Positions 43,481 to 51,635 of a stretch of 64,000 bases of DNA are shown here, one piece after another. The notes beneath the pieces were generated by a model. It worked only from the letters and a program-made list of their open reading frames with translations, was not told the origin of the DNA and did not search any database. Source of the stretch: an uncultured Eubacteriales bacterium (GTDB lineage: Bacteria > Bacillota > Clostridia > Peptostreptococcales > Anaerovoracaceae); assembly GCA_902776725.1 (NCBI GenBank), contig CACYQX010000001.1, positions 183,853-247,852 of the forward strand. Reading direction: 5' to 3'. Made by a program: the position numbers and the translations under genes. Every line of letters begins with the position of its first letter. Position 1 is the stretch's first letter.

Positions 43481-44932
43481 TTATGCTTGATAAACGCCCG
43501 CACTTGTAGCGCCGCCGTGTCCCGTCCAATTTGTATGGAAGGATTCCCCGCGGGGCCTATCTATGCGCTCGTAGGTATGTGCACCAAAATAGTCGCGCTG
43601 TGCCTGCAGAAGATTTGCGGGCAAACGTTCTGATGTATAACCGTCAAAATAAGATAATGCGCTCGTCATAGCCGGTGCGGGAACGCCTACCGAAAGCGCC
43701 GTTGCACAAACATTCCTCCATGCCGGAACAAGCTTCTCCACGGTTTCTTTGAAATATGGATCCAAAAGCAGATTGGCGAGTTCCGGGTCCTTATCATATG
43801 CTTCCTTAATCTTTCCAAGGAATACACTTCGAATAATACAGCCGCCACGCCACATCAGCGCAATGCCGCCGTAATTAAGATTCCAGCCGTAGGTTTTTGC
43901 AGCAGCTCTCATCAAAGTATACCCCTGTGCATAGGATACAATCTTTGAAGCATATAGTGCCTTCCTGAGTTCTTCGACAAAAGCGTCGCGATCTCCTGTG
44001 AACGGCTCAATCTCTCTCTTGAAAACAGAGGCTGCGTTCACACGCTCATCCTTCATGCCGGAGAGACAGCGTGCAAATACGGCTTCACCGATTAGCGTTA
44101 GCGGTACGCCCTCATCAAGCGCAGCAATACCGGTCCACTTTCCGGTACCCTTCTGACCCGCTGTATCCAAAATATTCTCAACGAGTGGACTTCCGTCCTC
44201 ATCCTTATATGCCAAAATATCTCTTGTGATTTCTATCAAATATGAATCGAGTTCTGTCTCGTTCCACGCAGCAAAGACCTCGTGCATTTCATCGTCCGTC
44301 ATTTTCAGATAGTCGCGCATGATTTGATAAGCTTCGCAAATTAACTGCATATCGCCGTATTCAATTCCGTTATGCACCATCTTTACAAAATGTCCGGCGC
44401 CGCCTTCGCCTACCCAATCGCAGCAGGGCGAACCATCTTCCACTTTTGCGCAGATTGCCTGGAAGATTTCTTTTACATGTGGCCATGCATCAGGGCTTCC
44501 ACCCGGCATCATTGAGGGACCTTTTAACGCTCCCTCTTCACCACCGGAGACTCCTGTTCCGACATATAGCTTTCCCTGTGACTCAACATATTCAGTCCTG
44601 CGAATCGTATCCGGGAAATGCGAATTTCCGCCATCGATAATTATGTCACCATCTTCCAAAAGAGGAAGAAGCGTATCTATCATAGCATCGACGGCTTCGC
44701 CGGCCTTTACCATCATGAAAACCTTGCGAGGCGTCTTTAGCGCCGCAACCATCTCTTCAAGCGAATGGCATCCGACTATGTTTTTTCCGTTTGCGCGTCC
44801 AGAAACAAAGTCATCTACCTTCTGCACTGTGCGGTTATATACCGCGACAGAGAATCCCTTTGACTCCATATTCATCACGAGGTTCTCCCCCATGACCGCT
44901 AGACCGATTAAACCGATATCACAAGTTCCCAT
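43481..44932 (-). CDS. gnd: 6-phosphogluconate dehydrogenase, decarboxylating
   Basis: 483 residues, full length. Rossmann fingerprint GLAVMGENL with NRT after strand 2 (NADP-type), substrate loop GVSGGEEGALKGPSMMPGG, catalytic Lys in GAGHFVKMVHNGIEY, and GTGKWT. Converts 6-phosphogluconate to ribulose-5-phosphate and CO2. Unusually it is inside a sugar uptake operon rather than beside zwf, which suggests the substrate is turned into 6-phosphogluconate. Confidence 0.96.
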   Translation of the reverse strand: MGTCDIGLIGLAVMGENLVMNMESKGFSVAVYNRTVQKVDDFVSGRANGKNIVGCHSLEEMVAALKTPRKVFMMVKAGEAVDAMIDTLLPLLEDGDIIIDGGNSHFPDTIRRTEYVESQGKLYVGTGVSGGEEGALKGPSMMPGGSPDAWPHVKEIFQAICAKVEDGSPCCDWVGEGGAGHFVKMVHNGIEYGDMQLICEAYQIMRDYLKMTDDEMHEVFAAWNETELDSYLIEITRDILAYKDEDGSPLVENILDTAGQKGTGKWTGIAALDEGVPLTLIGEAVFARCLSGMKDERVNAASVFKREIEPFTGDRDAFVEELRKALYASKIVSYAQGYTLMRAAAKTYGWNLNYGGIALMWRGGCIIRSVFLGKIKEAYDKDPELANLLLDPYFKETVEKLVPAWRNVCATALSVGVPAPAMTSALSYFDGYTSERLPANLLQAQRDYFGAHTYERIDRPRGESFHTNWTGHGGATSAGVYQA

Positions 44933-44973
44933 TTCAAATTCCTTCCTTCATTAAAATTCAATTATCAGTTTTA

Positions 44974-46047
44974 TTAGCGCTGTACGCGCGCGTTTCCTTT
45001 GTAAATATCAAAGATCTGCTTTTCATCAGCCGGCTCCGCATAGTCGTGAAGCGAGCTCGCCGCCATCACGCCTGACGCCCAACCGAACTGAAGACATTTC
45101 TCTGGTTCCCACTCGTTTAAAATTCCGTAAAGCACTCCGCCCGAGAATGCATCTCCTCCGCCGATTCGATCCATGACCGGAATCGGGCGCGGTTCCTCGA
45201 CAACCCATGTATCACCGTAGCTGAGAATTGCTCCCCAGAGATGCTCGTTAGCACTTATAACCTCGCGCAGGGTGGTCGCATAAACGGACGCCTGCGGGAA
45301 TTGCTTCTTGACTTCTTCTATCATCTTCTTGAAGCTTTCAATCTTTTCCGTAAGATTGGAACCGCCCGCCTCAGGACCTTTAAGTCCCAGACATAGCTGG
45401 AAGTCTTCCTCATTACCGACAAGGATATCCGCCTTGGAAGCGATTGTCGTAAACGCCTCGCGCAGTTCCTTCTCTCTTCCTTCCCAGAACGTGGCTCTGT
45501 AATTCAAATCAAAGGAAACCAAGGTTCCGCTTTCCTTTGCTTTCTCAACCAATGCGAGACAGCAGTTTGTCGTCTTCTCGCTCATCGCGGCGATGAGACC
45601 CGAAAGATGCAAGATGCCAACGCCGTCCTTATCAAAAATCTGTTCCAGATCGTATTCGCTTATATCCATCTCGCGTCCGACTTCACCGGCGCGGTCATTC
45701 CAAACGCGCGGCGCGCGCAGACCAAAACCGGAGTCGGCTATATTGAACTGATGCCTATATCCCCATGGGCCGCCCTGCGGAACATCAGGTCCTACAAAGG
45801 CGATATTGCGCGAACGCAGTTCTCTCTTGATATAGTCGGCAACGGGACTTCCCTTTACAAATCTCGTTATAGCCAGACATTCATGTCCGAGCGAGGATGC
45901 TACGTTAAGAACATTGGTCTCCGCGCTCGTTGCGCGCAAAAGGTATTCTGTGCTCAGCTGCACTGCCATTCGATCCTTTGGTGTGATTCGAACGCCCATG
46001 CTCGTCGGGCAGGCAATGGCGTAGCGACAGTTTTTCTTTACTTGCAT
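44974..46047 (-). CDS. PfkB-family sugar (acid) kinase, KdgK-like
   Basis: 357 residues, ribokinase fold. The catalytic motif near 290 reads DRIGGGDAFSGG (anion hole, base Asp). Other family features are SFDLNYRATFW and ILVGNEEDF; the closest resemblance is to 2-keto-3-deoxygluconate kinases. No lid-type GG motif of ribokinase is obvious at the N-terminus. Substrate not certain: context with gnd would suit an aldonate such as gluconate. Shine-Dalgarno AAGGAGAGAA. Confidence 0.85.
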   Translation of the reverse strand: MQVKKNCRYAIACPTSMGVRITPKDRMAVQLSTEYLLRATSAETNVLNVASSLGHECLAITRFVKGSPVADYIKRELRSRNIAFVGPDVPQGGPWGYRHQFNIADSGFGLRAPRVWNDRAGEVGREMDISEYDLEQIFDKDGVGILHLSGLIAAMSEKTTNCCLALVEKAKESGTLVSFDLNYRATFWEGREKELREAFTTIASKADILVGNEEDFQLCLGLKGPEAGGSNLTEKIESFKKMIEEVKKQFPQASVYATTLREVISANEHLWGAILSYGDTWVVEEPRPIPVMDRIGGGDAFSGGVLYGILNEWEPEKCLQFGWASGVMAASSLHDYAEPADEKQIFDIYKGNARVQR

Positions 46048-46108
46048 GTATTCTCTCCTTCTTTCTTGGTTTTTTGTTTTTCTTTTTTATCTCGTGTTCT
46101 TATCTTAT

Positions 46109-47236
46109 CTAAATCTTTTTAATCAGTCTTCCGTCATAATCCGGACCCTCTTCCGGTACCAGCGGAAAACGAATTGGTTTCTTGTCGCGGTTGGAACGAT
46201 ATATGGCGGTAATAAGCTCAACCGTATCTCTTCCTGCCTTTAAACTGATCAGCGGTTCCCTTCCTTCCTGAATGGCCTCGCAGAAATCCGCAATCTGTTC
46301 TATATGGAAGTGATGCAGGTTGTCAACGGAGTTGAAGAAGTCGCCGTCTTCTTTTTTGTATGTTTCTAGCATGTCTTCTTCACCGGGCACGGTCCAAAGG
46401 TCGTTCACCGGCGGCTCCAGGATTGCACTCATACCTGCAACGAACATTGCGCCGCCATCTGTCTGTACACCGATGGATGCTCCATTCTCTCCGTGCACAC
46501 GCACGTTCCCAAAGAGCGCAGGATTTTGCGAATTACTTACTACTATATTTCCAAAGGCGCCATTCTTAAATCTAATGACAGCCATGGCAGTATCCTCAAC
46601 CTCAAGCTCCGGATGATTTAATGTATCCCACATGCCATAAAGCTCTTCGATTTCACCCATATACCATAAGAGAAGATCCAATTGATGAGGCGCCTGGTTT
46701 ATGAGTACGCCTCCGCCTTCTCCCTCCCATGTTCCACGCCATGGATCGGAATGATAATAAGCCATATCGCGCCAGCCGAGCATGTTTACGGTTCCGAGAA
46801 TCGGCTTTCCGATTTTACCATCGTCTATCGCCTTCTTCACGCGCTGCGCAGGACGGTAAAAACGACGCTGGCAAATTGTCGTTCCTACAACATTGTTTTC
46901 TCTAGCCGCCTCCAAGATGCGATCGCAATCCTCAAGGGATGCGGCCAGCGGTTTTTCGACCGCGATATGAAGTCCTCGTTTACAGCATTCTACCGCTATA
47001 TCCGCATGGTTGGGATGAGGCGTGCAAATTGCGACAGCCTCCACCCTTTCCTTTTCTATCATTTCATCGAGATCCGTGTATGCGGGGATCCCATATTCAT
47101 CCGCAAAGGCCTTTGTCTTTTCAGGATTGCGTCCGAGACAGGCAACGAGTTCGCTCGTCGGATTCTCTCTAAACGCAATCGCATGAAAATGCCCTACCTT
47201 TCCGCAACCAATAACAGCGCATCTTACAGGGTTCAT
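46109..47236 (-). CDS. Gfo/Idh/MocA-family oxidoreductase
   Basis: 375 residues. N-terminal Rossmann fold with VIGCGKVGHFHA and ICTPHPNHADIA, then the family hallmark EKPLAASLEDCD containing the catalytic-region Lys-Pro; C-terminal alpha/beta domain. NAD(P)-dependent oxidation or reduction of a sugar, inositol or sugar acid. The GGGVLINQAPHQLDLLLWYMG segment contains the conserved active-site His. Acts presumably in series with the Zn-dehydrogenase encoded just upstream. Confidence 0.9.
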   Translation of the reverse strand: MNPVRCAVIGCGKVGHFHAIAFRENPTSELVACLGRNPEKTKAFADEYGIPAYTDLDEMIEKERVEAVAICTPHPNHADIAVECCKRGLHIAVEKPLAASLEDCDRILEAARENNVVGTTICQRRFYRPAQRVKKAIDDGKIGKPILGTVNMLGWRDMAYYHSDPWRGTWEGEGGGVLINQAPHQLDLLLWYMGEIEELYGMWDTLNHPELEVEDTAMAVIRFKNGAFGNIVVSNSQNPALFGNVRVHGENGASIGVQTDGGAMFVAGMSAILEPPVNDLWTVPGEEDMLETYKKEDGDFFNSVDNLHHFHIEQIADFCEAIQEGREPLISLKAGRDTVELITAIYRSNRDKKPIRFPLVPEEGPDYDGRLIKKI

Positions 47237-47261
47237 AATCTTACCTCATATTCCGTAGCGA

Positions 47262-48296
47262 TTAGGCTTCGCAATCAAAAGCAATCTTTGTTAAGCCGTC
47301 TTCGCCGTTATATATTTTTGTCATCCATTCATGTCCCTCAGAGAGCGGAACAATCTTGGAAAGAACGGAATCAACATCTACCTTTCCTTCTGAGATTAGA
47401 TCCAGACATTCGGGATACTCTCCTGCTGAGGCGCAGGATCCAAAAATCGAAATCTGTCTCGTGACCACTGACTGAAGCGGAAAGTCTGTCTTTGGTGCAA
47501 CGTTTCCGATCAAAATGACCTTGCCCGCAAGACCCACGGAACGAAGGCATAAATCCAGCGTCGCATTGATGCCCGTAGCGTCGAGTGCCACAGTCGCACC
47601 ACCGTCGGTCAGCTTTAGTATCTGCTCCACCGCATCCGGGTCGCGGGAGTTGACAACATCTGTAGCACCGTGTTCCTTTGCGATATCGAGTTTTTTATCA
47701 TCAATATCTACAGCAATTAATTGCTTTACTCCAAAGCTCTTAACAACCTGAAGTGTCAGAAGACCGATTGTGCCCACTCCGCAGATGACCGCTTTGTCTT
47801 CGGGACCGATAGTGGTTCTCGTCGCCGCATGATACGCCACCGAGAGCGGTTCAACCATAGCAGCCTGCGGGAACGTGACGTTATCCGGAAGGCGATAAAG
47901 TATATACGCCGGCACAACGACGTACTCTGCAAAGCAACCTGCACGATTGTAGTCATCGCAGCTAACGCCAAGAACCTGTCTCGTTCCGCAAAGATTTACA
48001 AATCCCTTTTTACACATATCGCAGGTTCCGCAGTAGACGGTAGAGTCAAAGGTTACGCGATCGCCAACCGTATAGCCCTCTACACCTTCTCCAAGTTTAT
48101 CTATCACGCCGGAAGACTCGTGTCCCATGATGACGGGCGGCTGCCTTCTTCCTGTTGATCCATCAAAGCCGTGCACATCGCTACCGCAGACACATGTTGT
48201 CTTTAGGCGCACGCGCACTTCGCCTTTTTTCGGCTCCGGCGTCGGCACATCCTCGTAGCTCAATTTTTTATATTCATGCATTACCAATGCTTTCAT
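47262..48296 (-). CDS. Zinc-dependent medium-chain alcohol/polyol dehydrogenase
   Basis: 344 residues from ATG at 48296 (AAGGAG upstream). Catalytic zinc ligand Cys in TTCVCGSDVHG, GHESSG, structural-zinc cysteines CGTCDMCKKGFVNLC, NAD fold GVGTIGLL. Similar to sorbitol, threonine or L-idonate dehydrogenases. Oxidises a secondary hydroxyl of the imported compound or its product. In the sugar operon between permease and Gfo/Idh/MocA genes. Confidence 0.9.
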   Translation of the reverse strand: MKALVMHEYKKLSYEDVPTPEPKKGEVRVRLKTTCVCGSDVHGFDGSTGRRQPPVIMGHESSGVIDKLGEGVEGYTVGDRVTFDSTVYCGTCDMCKKGFVNLCGTRQVLGVSCDDYNRAGCFAEYVVVPAYILYRLPDNVTFPQAAMVEPLSVAYHAATRTTIGPEDKAVICGVGTIGLLTLQVVKSFGVKQLIAVDIDDKKLDIAKEHGATDVVNSRDPDAVEQILKLTDGGATVALDATGINATLDLCLRSVGLAGKVILIGNVAPKTDFPLQSVVTRQISIFGSCASAGEYPECLDLISEGKVDVDSVLSKIVPLSEGHEWMTKIYNGEDGLTKIAFDCEA

Positions 48297-48306
48297 AGCT
48301 ATCTCC

Positions 48307-49131
48307 TTATCCTTTAACGGCACCTGCTGTTAAACCGCTGATGATATATTTCTGCAGCGCCAAACTCAGTACGACAATTGGCAAAGTGATTGCGCATGCC
48401 GCAGCCATCAGTCCGCCCCAATCGATATAGGCGTATGATACAAAGTTGAATACCGCAACCGGAAGAGTCGTAGTATCACGCCCGGAAAGAACGATCGAGA
48501 ACATGAAGTTGTTCCAACTGAAGATGAACGCGAGAAGCGACGCGGTCAGGATGCCCGGTGTCGATAGACGCAGCGCCACCCTTACGAAGGTCGTGTATTT
48601 GCTGCATCCGTCAATCCAAGCCGCCTCCTCCAGCTCCATCGGAATCGCCTCAAAGTTCGGAATCATAATCCAGACTATATACGGAAGCGCAACCAACATA
48701 TGCGAGAGTATTAGCGCCGTATAAGTATTCCTGAGTCCGAGCCAAGAGAAGATGCTGAACCAAGGAAGCAGGAATGAGATACCAGGAATCATTCTGACCA
48801 AAAGAACGACAACGCTCGCCTTGCGCATCTTATAACGGGCAACCGCATACGCACAAGGAAGTCCGATTATGAGCGACAAGATAATCGCAATCGCCGCAAC
48901 GATGAAGCTGTTCATTGTATATTTTGCAAAATTATATTCCGTGAATACACGAATATAATTTTGAATTGTCGGCACGAAGTCAAACAGACCGTGAGCTCGC
49001 TGGTTAATGATTGCCTGCTGCGGCTCAAATGATGCCAACAGCATCCAAAGTATCGGGAAGATTGTAATGAATAGTACGACATAAATCGCGATGTGTTCCA
49101 GGATGGAAACCATTGTTTTCTTTTTCTTCAT
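48307..49131 (-). CDS. Sugar ABC transporter permease (MalG type)
   Basis: 274 residues, six TM segments, CUT1 family. The EAA loop reads ELEEAAWIDGCSKYTTFVRVALRLSTPGI, with conserved EAA and G. Shares one base with the upstream permease gene (TGATG), so coupled. Works with the MalF-type partner and the MsmX-type ATPase. Confidence 0.93.
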   Translation of the reverse strand: MKKKKTMVSILEHIAIYVVLFITIFPILWMLLASFEPQQAIINQRAHGLFDFVPTIQNYIRVFTEYNFAKYTMNSFIVAAIAIILSLIIGLPCAYAVARYKMRKASVVVLLVRMIPGISFLLPWFSIFSWLGLRNTYTALILSHMLVALPYIVWIMIPNFEAIPMELEEAAWIDGCSKYTTFVRVALRLSTPGILTASLLAFIFSWNNFMFSIVLSGRDTTTLPVAVFNFVSYAYIDWGGLMAAACAITLPIVVLSLALQKYIISGLTAGAVKG

Positions 49132-50012
49132 CAGTATTCCACCTCCACAGCCGATTTAACCTTCAGGAAGCCGCAGCCTATTGCCATTACTACGATGAAG
49201 AACAGTACGGAAATTGCTGCCGCTTTTCCGAAGCGGTAATATGCAAACATGTTCAAATAACCATATATGTTAATCGTCTCCGTCGCAAATGACGGCCCGC
49301 CTTGCGTGGTTGCGTAGATAATATCGTAGGTCTTTACTACGTCAATCAGTCGCATGAGCACGGCAATTAAGATCGAGCTCGATGCCAGCGGTAGCGTTAT
49401 TTTCGTGAATGTCTTCCACTTGCCTGCGCCATCAATCAGCGCTGACTCGTATGGATCCTGCGGAATCGTCATTAGACCGCCATAAACTATAAGCATCACC
49501 ATGGGCGTCCACTCCCAGACGTCAATCATAATCAGCCAGAACATGGACTCAAAACTGGTGGTTGCCAAGAACGAACGCGGCGCAAATCCCAAAGCCTCGA
49601 CGATAACGTTTCCAAGACCGATAGAAGGTTCAAGAATAAGCTGCCACACCATACCCATTGCAACCGGTGTTGCTACAACAGGTAGGAGCATCAGCGCCTG
49701 TACGAGGCGGCGTCCGTGAAACTTACGATTAATAAGAACTGCGAGCGATACACCAAGGATCGTCTCCAACGTAATAGCTATGCCGGAAAAGACGACCGTA
49801 CGCCAGACAGAATTCAGAAATCGCTCGTCATGCAGAACATCCTTGTAGTTTGCAAGACCAACAAACTGTGGCGCCTTTACAAGGGACATCTGCCAGTCTG
49901 TAAAACTTAATCCAAAATTGTACGCGAGCGGTACGATGATCATTAAAATAATAAAGATCAAGCTCGGCGTAACAAAAACTCCTTTTATATGTTTACTCAG
50001 CCATCGGTTCAT
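49131..50012 (-). CDS. Sugar ABC transporter permease (MalF type)
   Basis: 293 residues, six TM segments, CUT1 family. EAA-like loop IPQDPYESALIDGAGKWKTFTKITLP. Follows the binding-protein gene after a strong hairpin. Partner of the MalG-type permease. Confidence 0.93.
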   Translation of the reverse strand: MNRWLSKHIKGVFVTPSLIFIILMIIVPLAYNFGLSFTDWQMSLVKAPQFVGLANYKDVLHDERFLNSVWRTVVFSGIAITLETILGVSLAVLINRKFHGRRLVQALMLLPVVATPVAMGMVWQLILEPSIGLGNVIVEALGFAPRSFLATTSFESMFWLIMIDVWEWTPMVMLIVYGGLMTIPQDPYESALIDGAGKWKTFTKITLPLASSSILIAVLMRLIDVVKTYDIIYATTQGGPSFATETINIYGYLNMFAYYRFGKAAAISVLFFIVVMAIGCGFLKVKSAVEVEY

Positions 50013-50061
50013 TGTGATACCTCTTCTTTGATTGTGCTGATTTTAATTAATTCTGAATAAT

Positions 50062-50088
50062 AAGGGATGGCGCAATGCGCCACCCCTT
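50062..50088 (-). other. Intercistronic hairpin after the binding-protein gene
   Basis: AAGGGGTGGCGCA/TGCGCCATCCCTT with few mismatches, followed by ATTATTC on the minus strand. Likely a partial terminator or mRNA stabiliser that sets a high binding-protein to permease ratio. Confidence 0.7.
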
Positions 50089-50105
50089 GTTTAGAGTAAA
50101 ATCAA

Positions 50106-51452
50106 TTACTGTGCTTTTGCTGCAGCATCTTCGTCCAGAATCTTCTGGAATTCTTCATTAGCCTTGTCGGCAGCAGCCTTTACATCTCCGCCTTCGATCG
50201 CTGTTGTGATAACAACGCCGATGACGTCACGAGCGGCCGCAACCGATGTGGTCATCGGACGGTCATAAGCCTTAGTGGCAATCTTATTGCCTTCCTGAAT
50301 TGCTGCGAGAAGCTCTTCCGGATAGTTGGCTGTGCAAGCAGGATCTTCCCATGCAGAGTTACGAGCGGATGAAATACCTTCTGTCTGGATGTACTTTGTC
50401 ATCTCAACGCCGGCTGCCCACTTCATGAATTCCTTAGCAGCTTCCAGGTTTGGAGAGTTGGCGGAAATGCCAAGGCCCCATGCGCAGATGTTCCATGTTG
50501 AACGGTTCGGGGAAACCGCAAATCCGGTCTTGTCATAAACTTCTGTATCAGGTCCGCAGAAGGATGCCCAGATGGAGTCAGCGTCTGTAACCATAGCTGC
50601 ACCACCTGTTGAGAAGAGTGCTGCGCACTCATTCCAGTGCATGTTTACTACGTCTGTCGGGCCATAGTTGCGAAGCATATTTCCATAGAACTCAAATGCC
50701 TGTACAGCTTCAGGTGTATTGATGATTGCCTTGTTCTCAGCGAAATCAATGAAGTCTCCGCCGAAGGAGTAGAGGTATGCCGCAAACTGTGTAACAGCCG
50801 GATTTGGCTTACCACGCATTGTTACGCCAACCACGCCGTTAGCAGGATCGTGGAGAGCTGCTGCGCATGCTTCAAACTCTTCAAGATTTGTCGGTGCCGT
50901 TAGTCCAGCAGCTTCAAAGAGGTCCTTTCTGTACATCAGAACCTGACGCTCTGTTACAAGAGGAACACCGTAATACTTGCCATCGTTAGCGCCGTTATAA
51001 GCATAACCATCAAGCGCTGCGGTGATGAAGTCGTCCTTAGCATAATCAGGATCTGCAAGCACGTCACCACTGATCTCAGCAAGATATCCGTTCTGGATGA
51101 ACTGCTGTACTTCCTGAAGTGGACGGCACATAAATACGTCTATATACTGTCCGCCGCTTCCGAGTTCAACGTTCAGTTTGTCGGAAAGCTGACCTTCCGG
51201 ATAAACTTCGTACTCTACCTTCATGCCGGTAGCTTCTTCAAACTCAGAAAGTTTCTTTTCGACTGCACTTGTCCAGTCGTGTGTCGCGAGAATTACGCGA
51301 AGCGTTGTGCCTTCAAACGGCTTTGCTTCTCCCGCATCTGCAGAAGCATCCTCTGCAGGCTTTGCTTCTTCAGCAGGCTTCTGCGAATTTCCGCATGCTG
51401 CCAGGGAAAGCACCATGGCAAGCATCAACAGAATTGCTAACATCTTCTTCAT
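50106..51452 (-). CDS. Extracellular sugar-binding lipoprotein (CUT1)
   Basis: 448 residues. Lipoprotein signal with lipobox LSLAACGN (Cys20), acidic Ala/Glu linker (~25-42), then a family 1 solute-binding fold (TLRVILATHDWTSAVEKK, YYGVPLVTERQVLMYRKDLF). First gene of the operon and determinant of substrate. Strong Shine-Dalgarno AAGGAGAAA. Regulated by the promoter and FNR-like site upstream. Confidence 0.93.
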   Translation of the reverse strand: MKKMLAILLMLAMVLSLAACGNSQKPAEEAKPAEDASADAGEAKPFEGTTLRVILATHDWTSAVEKKLSEFEEATGMKVEYEVYPEGQLSDKLNVELGSGGQYIDVFMCRPLQEVQQFIQNGYLAEISGDVLADPDYAKDDFITAALDGYAYNGANDGKYYGVPLVTERQVLMYRKDLFEAAGLTAPTNLEEFEACAAALHDPANGVVGVTMRGKPNPAVTQFAAYLYSFGGDFIDFAENKAIINTPEAVQAFEFYGNMLRNYGPTDVVNMHWNECAALFSTGGAAMVTDADSIWASFCGPDTEVYDKTGFAVSPNRSTWNICAWGLGISANSPNLEAAKEFMKWAAGVEMTKYIQTEGISSARNSAWEDPACTANYPEELLAAIQEGNKIATKAYDRPMTTSVAAARDVIGVVITTAIEGGDVKAAADKANEEFQKILDEDAAAKAQ

Positions 51453-51557
51453 AAGCTTTTTCTCCTTACCTTTGTTAATTGGTTACAGTTTTCTGGCTTC
51501 CGCCCATTCTATCATTTACAAATCTTACCATCGGCAATCTTTGCACCGATTAATAGT

Positions 51558-51599
51558 ATCATACCACAAAAAAGAGAATAAAACATTGATTTAAATCAA
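51558..51599 (-). promoter_or_regulatory. Promoter of sugar operon with Crp/FNR-type site at -41.5
   Basis: Minus strand TATGAT (51558-51563) with TGG before it; predicted start 51551. TTGATTTAAATCAA (51586-51599) is a perfect TTGAT-N4-ATCAA palindrome centred 41.5 bases upstream of that start, the class II activator position, and replaces a -35. It could alternatively be a weak AT-rich terminator of hydA. Confidence 0.55.
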
Positions 51600-51635
51600 C
51601 AGTTTTTTAATCTTAGAATTTGCCATATTAAACGG

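Noticed and set aside
51586-51599. TTGATTTAAATCAA as a hydA terminator
   Set aside because: AT-only stem core would be weak; its position at -41.5 of a good extended -10 fits an activator site better, though a dual role is not excluded.
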